Source of the DNA: Leisingera aquimarina DSM 24565
Lineage (GTDB): Bacteria; Pseudomonadota; Alphaproteobacteria; Rhodobacterales; Rhodobacteraceae
DNA: 64,000 bases
Direction: 5' to 3'
Assembly (NCBI RefSeq): GCF_000473165.1
Contig: NZ_KI421504.1
Span: forward strand, 1,625,437-1,689,436
The number at the start of each line of letters is the position of its first letter. Within the stretch, counting starts at the first letter, position 1. Both the position numbers and the translations under genes were made by a program. Below are positions 46,619-57,489 of this stretch, in pieces. Under the pieces are notes generated by a model. The model saw only the letters and a list, made by a program, of their open reading frames with translations. It was not told where the DNA came from and searched no databases.

Positions 46619-48064
46619 ATGAAACGTTCGCGCAATGTGAAGATTGTCGCCACCCTGGGGCCGGCTTCGGAGACCTATGAAACGATCCGCGCCCTGCATG
46701 AGGCCGGCGCCGATGTATTCCGGCTGAACATGTCGCACGGCAGCCATCCGGAGATTGCCGAGAAGCACAAGATCATCCGCCAGGTGGAACAGGATTTGGA
46801 CAGCCCGATTGCCATTCTGGCGGACCTGCAGGGACCGAAGCTGCGGGTCGGGGTCTTTGCCAACGGGGCCGAGGATCTGATGGAAAGCGCCAAGTTCCGC
46901 CTCGATCTGGATGAGGCGGAGGGCGACGTGAACCGCGTGTGCCTGCCGCATCCGGAGATTTTCCAGGCGCTGGAGCCGGGGGCGCATCTCCTGGTCAATG
47001 ACGGCAAGATTCGATTGGCGGTCGAGGCGTGCGGTCCGGATTTTGCCGATTGCGTGGTGGAGACCGGCGGCACCATTTCCAACCGCAAGGGGGTGAACGT
47101 GCCCGACGTGGTGCTTCCGCTGGCGGCGCTGTCGGAGAAGGACCGGGCGGATCTGGAATTTGTCTGCGCCTTGGGTGTGGACTGGCTGGCGCTGTCCTTC
47201 GTGCAGCGGGCCAAGGACGTGTTTGAGGCCCGCGGGCTTGCGGACGGCCGCGCCGCGGTACTGTCAAAGATTGAAAAGCCGCAGGCGGTGGAGGATTTCG
47301 AGGCTATTCTGGACGCCTCGGACGGGATCATGGTGGCGCGCGGCGATCTGGGGGTTGAGCTGCCGGTTGCCGCGGTGCCGCCGATCCAGAAACGGCTGGT
47401 GCGCAAGTGCCGCGCCGCGGCCAAGCCAGTGATCGTGGCGACCCAGATGCTGGAAAGCATGATCGAAAGCCCGATGCCGACCCGCGCCGAAGTCTCGGAC
47501 GTGGCGACGGCCATCTACGAGGGCACCGACGCGATTATGCTGAGCGCCGAAAGCGCCGCAGGCCAGTATCCGATCGAGGCGGTGCAGACCATGGATAAGG
47601 TCGCAGTCGAGGTCGAGGCAGACCCGACCTATACCCAGATCATCGCCGCCTCGCGCTCGGCCAAGGGCACCACTGTGGCCGATGGCATTGTGGCGGCAGC
47701 GCGCGAGATTGCGGAAAAGACCGAGATCAAGGCGATCTGCTGTTTCACCCAGTCGGGCACCACTGCGCTGCTGACTGCCCGCGAACGCCCCGGTGTGCCG
47801 ATCATTGCCATGACCCCGGTCAGCGCCACCGCCCGGCGGCTGTGTCTCAGCTGGGGTTGCAAATGCGTGATGACGCCGGAACTGGACCGCTTCAAAGGTG
47901 CGGTGGTGAGTGCGGCGCGGGCGGCGCGCTCCGGCGGCTATGCCGGGGACACCGACCAGATCGTGGTCACTGCCGGCGTGCCTTTCAACGTGCCGGGCAC
48001 CACAAACATCCTGCGCATTGCCCCCTGTGATGAGCGATTGATTTACAGCACCGACCCGGAATAG
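46619..48064 (+). CDS. pyk: Pyruvate kinase
   Basis: 481 residues, the normal length. It makes pyruvate and ATP from phosphoenolpyruvate and ADP. Visible motifs: VKIVATLGPASETYETIRAL, FRLNMSHGSH, the catalytic Lys region VLSKIEKPQAVEDFEAI, the Mg-binding GIMVARGDLGVELP, and ATQMLESMIESPMPTRAEVS. A GGAGG precedes the ATG. Confidence 0.96.
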   Translation: MKRSRNVKIVATLGPASETYETIRALHEAGADVFRLNMSHGSHPEIAEKHKIIRQVEQDLDSPIAILADLQGPKLRVGVFANGAEDLMESAKFRLDLDEAEGDVNRVCLPHPEIFQALEPGAHLLVNDGKIRLAVEACGPDFADCVVETGGTISNRKGVNVPDVVLPLAALSEKDRADLEFVCALGVDWLALSFVQRAKDVFEARGLADGRAAVLSKIEKPQAVEDFEAILDASDGIMVARGDLGVELPVAAVPPIQKRLVRKCRAAAKPVIVATQMLESMIESPMPTRAEVSDVATAIYEGTDAIMLSAESAAGQYPIEAVQTMDKVAVEVEADPTYTQIIAASRSAKGTTVADGIVAAAREIAEKTEIKAICCFTQSGTTALLTARERPGVPIIAMTPVSATARRLCLSWGCKCVMTPELDRFKGAVVSAARAARSGGYAGDTDQIVVTAGVPFNVPGTTNILRIAPCDERLIYSTDPE

Positions 48065-48097
48065 CCTGACTTCACAGGTGTGTGAGGTAAGAGTCGG

Positions 48098-48319
48098 ATG
48101 GAAACGGATCTGCCGCTGATTGCGGGGCTGGTGATCGCCGGGTTTACGGTGCCGTCGATTCTGTCGGCCTTCAGCGAGCGGCGCCCGCCGCGGGCCTCTG
48201 TGGCGACCATTCTGATTGCCATCGGTCTGATCATCTATGCGGTGGTGATGAAACCCGGCGGCTACCGCCTGGACGAGATCCCGGATGCGTTTTTCCGGGT
48301 TCTGGGACGCCTTCTTTAG
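48098..48319 (+). CDS. Small membrane protein downstream of pyk
   Basis: 73 residues with two membrane segments ([20 protein letters not shown] and [19 protein letters not shown]) and a conserved-looking tail ([16 protein letters not shown]). It lies 33 nt after pyk and is likely cotranscribed. Such genes are common at this place in Rhodobacteraceae but have no assigned role. Confidence 0.7.
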   Translation: METDLPLIAGLVIAGFTVPSILSAFSERRPPRASVATILIAIGLIIYAVVMKPGGYRLDEIPDAFFRVLGRLL

Positions 48320-48437
48320 AGAATCAGCTTGCCCACCGGGCAGGCATTGCGTATTGGGCAGCTCTGTTCCGCGTGGCCGGCCTTTCTTAGGCATGCCGAG
48401 TCGCGCGTCTAGCGAACCCGCATTGAAGGAGACGGAA

Positions 48438-48638
48438 ATGCCCAAGATGAAGACAAAGTCGAGCGCCAAGAAGCGCTTTAAGGTGACTGCGACCGGCAAG
48501 GTCATGGGTGGTCAGGCCGGCAAGCGCCACGGCATGATCAAACGGACCCGCAAGTTCATTCGCGACGCCCGCGGCACCACAACCCTGTCGGCACCCGACG
48601 CAAAGATCGTCAAGGGCTTCATGCCCTACGACCGCTAA
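48438..48638 (+). CDS. rpmI: Ribosomal protein bL35
   Basis: 66 residues from ATG 48438 with GGAGA upstream. The whole protein fits bL35 ([40 protein letters not shown]). It is followed by rplT after 14 nt. infC is not in the window next to it. Confidence 0.97.
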   Translation: MPKMKTKSSAKKRFKVTATGKVMGGQAGKRHGMIKRTRKFIRDARGTTTLSAPDAKIVKGFMPYDR

Positions 48639-48652
48639 GAGGAGATTGAGAT

Positions 48653-49018
48653 ATGTCCCGCGTTAAAGGTGGTACCGTCACTCACGCCCGTCACAAGAAG
48701 GTCATCAAGGCAGCCAAAGGTTATTACGGCCGCCGCAAGAATACCTTCAAAGTTGCCCGTCAGGCCGTCGACAAGGCGAACCAGTATGCAACCCGCGACC
48801 GTAAGAACCGCAAGCGTAACTTCCGCGCGCTGTGGATCCAGCGGATCAACGCTGCTGTCCGTTCGCACGACGAAGCGCTGACCTATTCCCGCTTCATCAA
48901 CGGCCTGACCCTGGCCGGCATTGAAGTGGACCGTAAGGTTCTGGCCGACCTAGCCGTGCACGAGCCCGAAGCCTTTGGTGCCATCGTGCGCCAGGCACAG
49001 GACGCGCTGGCAGCCTAA
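48653..49018 (+). CDS. rplT: Ribosomal protein bL20
   Basis: 121 residues, typical bL20 ([60 protein letters not shown]). It binds 23S rRNA early in assembly. In this family of bacteria pheS usually follows; here a terminator and an IS island follow instead. Confidence 0.97.
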   Translation: MSRVKGGTVTHARHKKVIKAAKGYYGRRKNTFKVARQAVDKANQYATRDRKNRKRNFRALWIQRINAAVRSHDEALTYSRFINGLTLAGIEVDRKVLADLAVHEPEAFGAIVRQAQDALAA

Positions 49019-49043
49019 GGCGCCGGAGCTTTCGAATTCAAAG

Positions 49044-49069
49044 AAGGCCGCTCCATCCGGGGCGGCCTT
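49044..49069 (+). terminator. Terminator after rplT
   Basis: AAGGCCGC and GCGGCCTT round a 10-nt loop, then TTCTTG. Confidence 0.85.
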
Positions 49070-49249
49070 TTCTTGTGGTCATTGAGGTCCACTGTTTCTC
49101 ACTTGGTCTAGCCGCAGAAAATGGCCGGCTTGCGGAAGGGCAGCCCGCTGAATCAAGGCTTGAAGCGCCTGGACTGCCCTCTGTCGCCGCATGTCGGGTT
49201 TTGCAGGGAGGGAATTGCACGCAAAGGTCGGCGAAGGCAGGTTTGCGGC

Positions 49250-50010
49250 TCACCCTGCTAACATCGCATCAATCTCGGCCGTGCTTGCCGCCCCCTTCAG
49301 GATCGTGAAATCGCCCCGTTCCAGCATCGCACTGGTGCCATCCAGGACACCTGCTGGGTGACGCGGGCCAGCCCACGCCGATGGAAATCCGGGCGGGACC
49401 CAGTGCACCAATTTCATCTGTTGTGAGATCGCGCATCGCACCCGCGGCCAGCAGATTGACGGGTGTGCCTGTGGCGGCAAGCGCGCGGGTGGTTCCGGCA
49501 TCTACCAGCGGGGCGTACATCACATCTGCACCTGCTTGGGCGAACGCGTGGCAGCGGCGCAGCGCCTCGGCTAGTTCATAACTATTCATGAGCCAGCCAT
49601 CAGCGCGGGCAGTCAGCACGATCCCCGCAGCCTCTATCCGTGCCAATGCCGGATCAAACGGATTGGAATTTGTCCCCGGGACAGCCGTGTCTTTCACCGA
49701 AACCCCAGAAAGCCCGGCCTCTGCTGCCAGTTTCACAGTCTCGGGATCGTCTCCGAAACCGTTTTCGAAATCGCGGTTCACCGGCACGTCGACCGATGCG
49801 CAGATACTGGCAGCGTGCTGCAGGGCGATGTCGCGCGTGATCTGGCGGCCATCGGTCAGGCCCAGCGTGACGCCATACCCTGAAGGTGTTGTCGCCTGCG
49901 CCTGCGCACCTGGCTGCGCCATTGTCTTTGCTGATCAAATATACCAGGGGTTTGGTATCACTGCCGGTTTGCCCGGGACGTAAAGGGCGCGGCATCGATC
50001 CGTCAACTCG
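49250..50010 (-). pseudogene. Isocitrate lyase/PEP-mutase-family protein, decayed
   Basis: The N-terminal fragment (about 50010-49935) reads CRALYVPGKPAVIPNPW and then a stop where WDIGSAK is expected. The middle part reads GYGVTLGLTDGRQITRDIAL, SVDVPVNRDFENGFGDDPET (the metal and catalytic region), GVSVKDTAVPGTNSN and IVLTARADG. Near 49370 the frame shifts, and the C-terminus ends SAMLERGDFTILKGAASTAE in another frame at 49250. The family cleaves or rearranges C-C or C-P bonds of 2-oxo acids. It lies at the edge of the second IS island. Confidence 0.8.
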
Positions 50011-50732
50011 TAGCGGCGCAAAGCCTGCTCCTCTCTCCGATTGGCCGAAGTGCTGCTCACTATAGCCGATGGGGTGGATGGCTCCTGCTCGAACCGGCGC
50101 CGCAATGCGCCATGATGCAGTTGCCTGCTGCAAGAGGAGCCGCCCAATGCAGGTTGCAACAGCCGGCCTTGATCTGGCCAAGAACATCTTTCAGGTTCAC
50201 GGGATTGCCCCAGAAGGGAACATAGTCTTCAATCGGCCGCATCGGCGCCCGCAGGTTCTGTCCTTTTTTGAGCGTTTGGAGCCATGCCTGATCGGAATCG
50301 AAGCTTTCGGCACCAGTCATTGCCGGGCGCGCGAACTGACGCGGCTGGGCCACGATGTGCGGCTGATGCCGCCCATGCATGTCAAGCCGTACGTCAAGCG
50401 AGGCAAATCAGACGCCATCGATGCGGCGGCAATCTGCGAGGCGGTGACCAGGCCCTCCATGCGGTTCGTCGAAGTCAAATCCACTGATCAACGGGCGCTC
50501 CTGTCATTGCACCGTGCGCGAGACTTGATTGTTCGCCAACGGACTCAGTTGATCAATGCGCTGCGCAGCCTACTGGCCGAGTTCGGCGTCTGCATCGCCC
50601 GCGGACTGGCACGGGTGATCAGTTTTGCCGAAGGCGTGGTTGAAGGTACAGACCTTGGGCTGCCTTCCGTCGCGCAGGACGTGATCCGTAACCTGTCCCA
50701 GCAATTGAGAACCCTTCATAGCCAGGTTCGCT

Positions 50733-50767
50733 GGCAGGAGGCAGGAGGCAGGAGGCAGGAGGCAGGG
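50733..50767 (+). repeat. 7-bp tandem repeat (GGCAGGA, five units)
   Basis: Four perfect units and one with a changed last base lie inside the transposase gene. A change of three units (21 bp) keeps the frame; other changes would switch the gene off. Confidence 0.9.
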
Positions 50768-51191
50768 CTGCGGCTGGAAGCCAAACGCGATGCGCGGGTT
50801 CAGTTGTTGCAGACCATCCCGGGTGCCGTCGCGGTGACGGCTTCGGCGATTGCTGCAGCCATTGGTGGTGGCCCTCAGTTCAGAAACGGCCGCGAATTCG
50901 CCGCGTGGCTCGGCCTGACGCCTGCCAACAAGTCGAGCGGCGGAAAGGAGCGATTGGGCAGGATCACCAAAATGGGCGGCCAGTATCTGCGGCAGTTGCT
51001 GGTTGTCGGCATGACCTCTCTGGTCCGGCAGACACGGTCCCATCCCAACCGTGCCAGCAAGTGGCCGACAGCGCTGCTCGAGCGTAAACCAGCCCGCGTG
51101 GCGGCCGTGGCGATGACGAACAAGACGGCCCGGATCCTTGAACCGCCCCGGGTTTGCCGGAGGCTTCACCTCCTGATTAGGATGAAGCCAC

Positions 51192-51929
<738 letters not shown>

Positions 51930-51957
51930 TGATGCCTATGCCCGCAAGATCGCCGGC

Positions 51958-52004
51958 CCCCTCCCGGCAGATCTGGCATGGCCAAATCGCCTGCCGGTCA
52001 ATGG
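51958..52004. repeat. Hairpin insert H13 (family A) in IS3 OrfB
   Basis: Stem GATCTGGC (51970-51977) and GCCAAATC (51981-51988), one mismatch, arms CCCTCCCGGCA and CGCCTGCCGGTCAATGGG. It lies between RKIAG and the RVST block. Confidence 0.85.
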
Positions 52005-52108
52005 GTCGTGTCAGCACCCCGGCGCATGCCGGGTTCGTTCTCGATGCTCTGGAGCAGGCTGTTCACGAGCGGCGGCCGGCAAAGGCGATGGGGCTTGTTC
52101 ACCACTCC

Positions 52109-52154
52109 GGCCGCCGTTCTCGGCGATGCTCGCATCGCCTGTCACGCAGTGGGT
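52109..52154. repeat. Hairpin insert H14 (family A, short-stem variant) in IS3 OrfB
   Basis: Stem GGCGATGC (52122-52129) and GCATCGCC (52132-52139), arms GTTCTC and TGTCACGCAGTGGGTCAGC. It splits the second catalytic motif of OrfB. Confidence 0.85.
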
Positions 52155-53054
52155 CAGCCAATACCTGTCGATCAAATACACAGAGCGGTTGGGAGAAGCT
52201 GGTATCGAGCCCTCTGCCGGCAGCGCCGGAGACAGTTGCGACAATGCCTTGGCCGAGACGATCAACGGCTTGTTCAAGGCCGAGGCCGTTCACCGCCGCG
52301 GCCCTTGGCGCAACTTCGAGGCAGTGGAATACGCAACACTCGAATGGGTGGACTGGTTCAACAACCGCCGTCTGCTTGAGCCTGTCGGGAACATTCCGCC
52401 GGCAGAAGCAGAGGCCGATTTCTACGCCGCCCTGGAAACTGAGGACATTGCCGCGCAACTAACTGAAATCAGCCTCCGGCAAACCCGGGGCGGTTCACGT
52501 CCGGGCTGTTCTGACAAGGAAAGAGCCTTATTCGCCAAGGGCTGTCTGAACCCAATTGAGAAACACGAGTTAGCAAGACCTGCGAGATGATGGTGCAACG
52601 GTCAGCCGCAACAATCAGGACACCTCGCCGAATGTCTCGGGCGTCCTTGCCCGCTAAGCCGAATGGGACCTGGTTTGCGGAACCCATCAGGGCCAGCGGC
52701 CGAATACCGCGCAAACAGATCCCATGATTAGGGGCAGGATTCATAACCAGTAAATGACTAACGCCGCGCGGGCGATTGCTGACAGGAATACCTCGGGGCA
52801 CCTGTCGCAGCGTGTTGCGGCGCGCCTGCAGTCCTTGAGCCTGCCGGACATGATCTCGATACGGTTGCGCCGCTTGTAGCGGCGTTTGCCGTATTTCACA
52901 GGCTTCTTGCGCTGCTTTCGACCGGGGATACAGCCGCGCTCCTTTGTCTTTTAACGCTTCTCTGAACCCGCCGGCGTCATAGCCGCGGTCCCCAAGCAGC
53001 CAACCGGCTTTTGGCAAGCTGCTTAGCAGCGCCCGCGGCCGATGTCGTCGCTGA

Positions 53055-53095
53055 CCCGCCGCCTGACAGGCGATGTTTGCATCGCCGAGAAGGGG
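53055..53095. repeat. Hairpin insert H15 (family A, short-stem variant) in IS5 transposase
   Basis: Stem GGCGATG (53069-53075) and CATCGCC (53080-53086). On the gene strand the arms TTCTC and TGTCAGGCGGCGGGTCAGC match H14 closely, although the host gene differs. It interrupts ITAG / VSD. Confidence 0.85.
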
Positions 53096-53180
53096 CCCGG
53101 CGGTGATAAACAGGCTGAGCGGCCGGCCCTGGCGGTCGCAGATGGCATGCAGCTTCGTGTTCATGCCGCCTTTGGTCCGG

Positions 53181-53224
53181 CCCCTCTCGGGACATTGCTG
53201 CGCAATGCCCTGCCGGGCAAGGGA
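53181..53224. repeat. Hairpin insert H16 (family A) in IS5 transposase
   Basis: Stem CATTG (53193-53197) and CAATG (53203-53207) round CTGCG, arms CCCTCTCGG and CCCTGCCGGGCAAGGG. It follows KKGGVDA and brings in a stop. Confidence 0.85.
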
Positions 53225-53296
53225 TCAGGCGTCCACGCCCCCCTTTTTCACGCCCGTACCGGTCGCTGTCCGATGGGCTTTCAGATAAGTTGCGTC

Positions 53297-53334
53297 CACT
53301 GCCCGGCAGTCGAAACGCAGTTTCGATGAGAGGG
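53297..53334. repeat. Hairpin insert H17 (family A) in IS5 transposase
   Basis: Exactly 38 bp between codons ATC and GAC of the gene (KTVMI and DATYLKAH). Stem TCGAAAC (53310-53316) and GTTTCGA (53320-53326) with a 3-nt loop; arms CACTGCCCGGCAG and GAGAGGG. Confidence 0.88.
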
Positions 53335-53501
53335 GATCATCACAGTCTTCTCTTCCCTGTGACCGGAGGCCGGCCCGTCCGTCATTCGAGCGAAGATGCC
53401 TTTCTCGCTCCAGCGCTTCCACCGGCTGTAAAGCGTTCACCGGGCTGACCGTATTCAGCAGGAGCGTCCCGCCAGCGCAATCCATTGCGGTTGATGAAGG
53501 T

Positions 53502-53547
53502 TCGTCGGGAAAATGATTCACTGGATCGTTTTCTGATCCTCCTCACT
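53502..53547. repeat. Hairpin insert H18 (family B) in IS5 transposase
   Basis: About 46 bp. GAAAATGATT (53509-53518) pairs with GATCGTTTTC (53524-53533) if two G-T pairs are allowed. On the gene strand it lies between GGG and ACC codons. Confidence 0.85.
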
Positions 53548-53771
53548 CCCGCTCAAAACGCGCCGGTCATCAACGCGAGGCTTGCCGTGGGACCTGGGAA
53601 AGAAGGGTTCAAGACGCGCCATCTGCGCGTCGCCCAGCCAGAAAAGATCAGACATGCACACCGCTCGTTTTCGAGCTCTGAATCACACGGCAAATCGGAA
53701 ATCAATGCATCCTGACCCTAGGGGCGCAGAGCGGAGTAGGCTGCGCCATGCCAATGATAGGAGAACTGGTC

Positions 53772-54730
53772 ATGTCGTACTCACTCAATACGCCGAAATC
53801 TGTTCAATACGACCGCAGGCTTGTCCTTGCGATCGAGTTGAGCAGCAAGTTTTGGGTCCTGGCGGCACAAGTGCCTGGTCTGCCGCAATCTAAGACCAGA
53901 AATATGATCGCACCTGACAAGCCGGCCCTTGAAACGGCAATCGATGGGTATCGGACCCGTGCCGCCGCCGCTGGCTCTCGAGTCGATCGTGTGATCGCGA
54001 TTTATGAAGCTGGATGGTGCGGATTCTGGCTGGCGCGATGCGTCCGCGAGCGAACGGAGTTGATCTCCGAGCGGATCGGCCTGACCAGCCGGATCGGCGC
54101 CGTCTGGCGGCATTAGGCGTCGAGGGTTGCAATCCGCTCCTCCAGAGCCGCCGGCATCGATTGGTGGATTCGCGCACCGGGCTCGGTGAGCCGCTGCCGC
54201 CGAACGCATTTGCAAAGATTGACCGGCTATTGAGCGGGCTCGAGCTCGTACTCAGCCAGGTCGCTCAACTGGAACGGGAGCGTGATGCCGTGGTTAAGGA
54301 ACCCGCTGCGGATGAGGCCGGAAAAATGATCCAGCAGCTTTGCCGGTTGCGCGGTATGGGGGTGCAGAGTGCCACCGTGCTGGTGCGCGAAGCTTTCGTG
54401 CGCCGCTTTGCCAATGGCAAGGCGTTGGGATCGTATGCAGGCCTTACGGCGACGCCCTGCAACAGCGGCGGAGTGGAACGTGAGCAAGGGATCGGGAAAG
54501 CCGGAAACAGGCGGCTTAGAACGGCGATGGCCGAACTGGCGTGGCTCTGCCTGCGCTGCCAGCCCGGCGCCGCGCAGGTTACCCGGTTCCGGGAGCGAAC
54601 AGGCCAGACCGGCCGGCGCGTGCGTAAGGTGATGATCGTTGCGCTTGCCCGAAAGCTGCTGATTGCCCTTTGGCGGTTTGCCACTGTTGGAGTGGTCCCG
54701 CAGGGAGCGGCCATGGAACCCGCCGGCTGA
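53772..54730 (+). pseudogene. IS110-family transposase, shortened and frameshifted
   Basis: ATG 53772 begins SYSLNTPKSVQYDRRLVLAI and reaches RVIAIYEAGWCGFWLARCVR; the segment with the KTDRLD-type acidic residues is missing and the frame stops at 54114-54116. A shifted frame carries VGEP-like LGEPLPPNAFAKIDRLL, RGMGVQSATVLVREAFVRRF, GSYAGLTATPCNSGGVEREQ and KVMIVALARKLLIALWRFAT to 54730. It belongs to a different IS110 subgroup from the other four copies. No hairpin insert is present. Confidence 0.78.
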
Positions 54731-55185
54731 CAGTTAATGAGATCAGGCTGCATTGCAACGGCATGGCGGCTTGGTGGCCGAGGGAACGCCGCCGTTGTCC
54801 GGCGTGGCACAATAGATGCCGTTTTCGCAGAGTGGTGCCGTTCTTTTAGGGTTCTCCGGTCCCGAATACGGGACAGTGGTTGGGAGGCTGGTCCCGCCGG
54901 ATGCGGGGTTTGCAGACAGGGGGCCGCCGAAACAGAGCTCACTTCGAGCGCCGATGAAGAAATTATACCATTGACGGAGACATCATCATGTGAGGCCGGA
55001 CACACAGCTGCTTCAGACCAAGGCACAGGCCGCCTCAGCAAGGACTTGCTTTGCAGGAACCATCCACACAAGATATTCCGGCAAGGCAGCGGCCTGCGCC
55101 GGATGAACCTGCTTGCACGAAGTCCTCTTTACCCGGCCTGCTGCGCGCTATAGTCATTGCGGGCGCTGCGAGAGAGGGAATAGCC
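54731..55185. other. Noncoding tail of the IS110 copy and trpB upstream region
   Basis: About 455 bp. GCAGGAACCATCC (near 55051-55063) resembles the subterminal repeat of the IS110 elements and may mark an IS end. No trpF is visible, though it usually precedes trpB in this family. GAGAGAGGGAA at 55169-55180 serves as ribosome site for trpB. Confidence 0.45.
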
Positions 55186-56445
55186 ATGGCCGACGATCTA
55201 TTCAACAGCTTCATGAACGGTCCGGATGAACAGGGGCGTTTCGGCATCTTTGGCGGGCGGTTTGTCTCGGAAACCCTGATGCCGCTGATCCTGAGCCTTG
55301 AGGAAGAATACAACCGGGCCAAGGATGATCCTGCTTTCTGGGCGGAGATGAAGGATCTGTGGGCGCATTACGTGGGCCGCCCCAGTCCGCTCTATCACGC
55401 CGAGCGGCTCAGCACCGAACTGGGCGGCGCCAAGATCTATATGAAGCGCGACGAGCTGAACCACACCGGCGCGCATAAAGTGAACAATGTGCTGGGCCAG
55501 ATCCTGCTGGCACGCCGTATGGGCAAGACCCGCATCATCGCTGAAACCGGCGCGGGCCAGCACGGCGTGGCTACCGCCACCGTCTGCGCCAAGTTCGGCC
55601 TAAAATGCATCGTCTACATGGGCGCCCATGATGTGAAGCGCCAGGCCCCGAACGTGTTCCGCATGCGCCTGTTGGGTGCTGAAGTCATCCCGGTCACCTC
55701 GGGCCGCGGCACCCTCAAGGATGCGATGAACGACGCCCTGCGCGATTGGGTGACCAATGTGCGCGACACCTTCTATTGCATCGGCACCGCGGCCGGCCCG
55801 CATCCATACCCGGCGATGGTGCGCGACTTCCAGTCGATCATCGGCAAGGAAGTCCGCTGGCAGCTGGCGGAGCAGGAAGGCGAAGGCCGCCTGCCGGACA
55901 CGGTGATTGCCGCGATCGGCGGCGGCTCCAACGCCATCGGTCTGTTCCACCCGTTCCTGGATGACCCCACGGTGAAAATCATCGGGGTCGAGGCCGGCGG
56001 CAAGGGGGTGGACGACCGGATCCAGCACTGCGCGTCACTGACCGGCGGCCGCCCGGGCGTGCTGCACGGCAACCGCACCTATCTGCTGCAGAATGAGGAC
56101 GGCCAGATTCAGGAAGGCTATTCGATTTCCGCGGGCCTCGATTACCCGGGCATCGGCCCTGAACATTCCTGGCTGCATGAAACCGGGCGCGCCGAATATG
56201 TCTCGATCACCGACAAGGAGGCGCTGGAAGCCTTCCAGGTCAGCTGCCGCACCGAAGGCATCATTCCGGCGCTGGAGCCCAGCCACGCGCTGGCCCATGT
56301 GATGAAGATCGCGCCCAAGCTGCCATCGGACCACATCATCGTGATGAACATGTGCGGCCGCGGCGACAAGGACGTGTTCACCGTTGCCAAGCATCTGGGG
56401 TTCGATATGTCCGACACCGAAGAAGGCCGCAGCTTCGAGGAGTAA
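55186..56445 (+). CDS. trpB: Tryptophan synthase beta subunit
   Basis: 419 residues from ATG 55186. It joins indole and serine to tryptophan using PLP. The PLP Lys lies in [13 protein letters not shown], the phosphate loop in [13 protein letters not shown], and the structural motif [20 protein letters not shown] is intact. The frame extends 135 nt upstream into IS-derived sequence; [20 protein letters not shown] is the natural start. trpA lies 3 kb downstream, so the pair is not adjacent. Confidence 0.96.
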   Translation: MADDLFNSFMNGPDEQGRFGIFGGRFVSETLMPLILSLEEEYNRAKDDPAFWAEMKDLWAHYVGRPSPLYHAERLSTELGGAKIYMKRDELNHTGAHKVNNVLGQILLARRMGKTRIIAETGAGQHGVATATVCAKFGLKCIVYMGAHDVKRQAPNVFRMRLLGAEVIPVTSGRGTLKDAMNDALRDWVTNVRDTFYCIGTAAGPHPYPAMVRDFQSIIGKEVRWQLAEQEGEGRLPDTVIAAIGGGSNAIGLFHPFLDDPTVKIIGVEAGGKGVDDRIQHCASLTGGRPGVLHGNRTYLLQNEDGQIQEGYSISAGLDYPGIGPEHSWLHETGRAEYVSITDKEALEAFQVSCRTEGIIPALEPSHALAHVMKIAPKLPSDHIIVMNMCGRGDKDVFTVAKHLGFDMSDTEEGRSFEE

Positions 56446-56465
56446 CGGGCACATCCCGGAAACGC

Positions 56466-56491
56466 AAAAGGCGCCCCGCGGGGCGCCTTTT
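56466..56491. terminator. Terminator after trpB
   Basis: Perfect palindrome AAAAGGCGCCCC to GGGGCGCCTTTT followed by more T. It works for trpB and probably also for the convergent gene. Confidence 0.9.
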
Positions 56492-56501
56492 TCATTTTGG
56501 C

Positions 56502-56822
56502 TCAGGCCTCGAGCAGGATGGTCTCGAACCCTTCGAACTGCGGATGCCCCAGGATCGGGCTTTCGCCTTCGCGTTTGCCCGCATCGCGGTGCGCAGCGCG
56601 GAACTGTTCGGATTTGGTCCAGGCTTCGAAATCCGCGCGGCTGTCCCAGATCACGTGGCTGGAATAGAGGCGGTGATCTTCACCCTCCGGGCCTTTCAGC
56701 AGGCGGAATTCACGAAACCCCTTTAGCTCTTTCAGGCGGCTTTCCCGCTGTTTCCAGATGGTCTCAAAATCGGCTTCGCGGCCCGGACGGATCTTGAAGC
56801 GGTTCATGGCGATATAGCTCAT
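56502..56822 (-). CDS. Antibiotic biosynthesis monooxygenase-fold protein, HmuQ/IsdG-like heme-degrading type
   Basis: 106 residues from ATG 56822 with GGAGG upstream. The whole sequence has the ABM ferredoxin-like pattern: SYIAMNRFKIRPGREADFET, KGFREFRLLKGPEGEDHRLY, SSHVIWDSRADFEAWTKSEQ, FRAAH. The MNRF start and the Trp/His positions fit the heme-degrading HmuQ group as I recall it, so it probably opens heme to release iron. No heme uptake genes are next to it. Confidence 0.75.
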   Translation of the reverse strand: MSYIAMNRFKIRPGREADFETIWKQRESRLKELKGFREFRLLKGPEGEDHRLYSSHVIWDSRADFEAWTKSEQFRAAHRDAGKREGESPILGHPQFEGFETILLEA

Positions 56823-56938
56823 GCAGGAGCCTCCTTGTCGGCGTGGTGAAATGCAGGGAGGCTGGCGCAGGCGAGGGTCCGGCAGGCTGGCTTGACGATG
56901 CAATAACGATACATCCCGCAGCAGGTCAATGCGGCAGA

Positions 56939-57316
56939 TCAGGCCGGGTCGGCGGCATAGCTCTGCAGGACACTCAATGGCACGATCTCCAGCGCACGCT
57001 GATGCGTGGCCTCCAGATGCACCTTGGGGGCGCAGCCTTCGTCTGCGGCCTGCAGAAAACGGGCAGCACACAGGCACCAGCGGTCGCCGGGCTGCAGGCC
57101 GGTGAAGCCGAACTCGGGCCGCGGGGTGGACAGATCGTTGCCGACATATTTGCTGAACGCCAGAAACTCGGCTGTGGTTATCACGCAGACGGTGTGGCTG
57201 CCGTGATCGTCAGCACAGGTGTTGCAATGCCCATCGCGGAAAAAGCCGGTGACCGGCGCGTTGGAGCAGGGAGCAAGCGGGCCGCCCAGTACATTGATAC
57301 TGTCGTCTTTTTCCAT
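56939..57316 (-). CDS. DUF2237 family protein
   Basis: 125 residues. DUF2237 pattern: NVLGGPLAPCSNAPVTGFFR, DGHCNTCADDHGSHTVCVIT, FLAFSKYVGNDLSTPRPEFG, PGDRWCLCAARFLQA. It is Cys-rich and cytoplasmic. Function unknown. Confidence 0.88.
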   Translation of the reverse strand: MEKDDSINVLGGPLAPCSNAPVTGFFRDGHCNTCADDHGSHTVCVITTAEFLAFSKYVGNDLSTPRPEFGFTGLQPGDRWCLCAARFLQAADEGCAPKVHLEATHQRALEIVPLSVLQSYAADPA

Positions 57317-57436
57317 GAGGGATTGTCCTGAATGCCTTCTGGTTCAATGGTAGCACGGTTGCGCCGCCGGTCCCGGACTTTCGGGGGTGAAGTGTCTCTT
57401 ACTGCACTGTGTTGCCCCAGCAGTCCAGAAAAGGCA

Positions 57437-57467
57437 AACCGCCCGCCAGACAGGCTGGCGGGCGGTT
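57437..57467. terminator. Terminator after ychF
   Basis: AACCGCCCGCCA (57437-57448) and its complement (57456-57467) with a 7-nt loop, downstream of ychF on the minus strand. Confidence 0.85.
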
Positions 57468-57489
57468 AATATCAGACTGAAAACCCGGC

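Larger units (their letters stand above)
52741..53655 (-). pseudogene. IS5-family transposase, four hairpin inserts plus point decay
   Basis: ATG 53655 begins SDLFWLGDAQMARLEPFFPR and DDRRVLSG, then H18, FINRNGLRWR, TLYSRWKRWSEKGIFARMTD, KTVMI, H17, DATYLKAHRTATGTGVKKGG, H16, TKGGMNTKLHAICDRQGRPL, ITAG, H15, then ARALLSSLPKAGWLLGDRGYD. Near 52935 a 1-2 bp loss shifts the frame once more, and the rest (CIPGRKQRKKPVKYGKRRYK, LSAIARAALVIYWL) ends at 52741. H17 lies just before the first catalytic Asp. Confidence 0.85.
52728..53722 (-). mobile_element. IS5-family element (IS427-like), with four hairpin inserts
   Basis: Imperfect terminal repeats TTAGGGGCAGGATTCAT (from 52728) and, inverted, CTAGGGTCAGGATGCAT (to 53722) bound the element. 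It holds one transposase gene on the minus strand. It abuts the cut right end of IS110 copy 2, so it came later than that element or with a deletion. Confidence 0.78.

Noticed and set aside
50733-50767. CRISPR-like array
   Set aside because: Units are 7 bp and contiguous, with no spacers; no cas genes are in the window.
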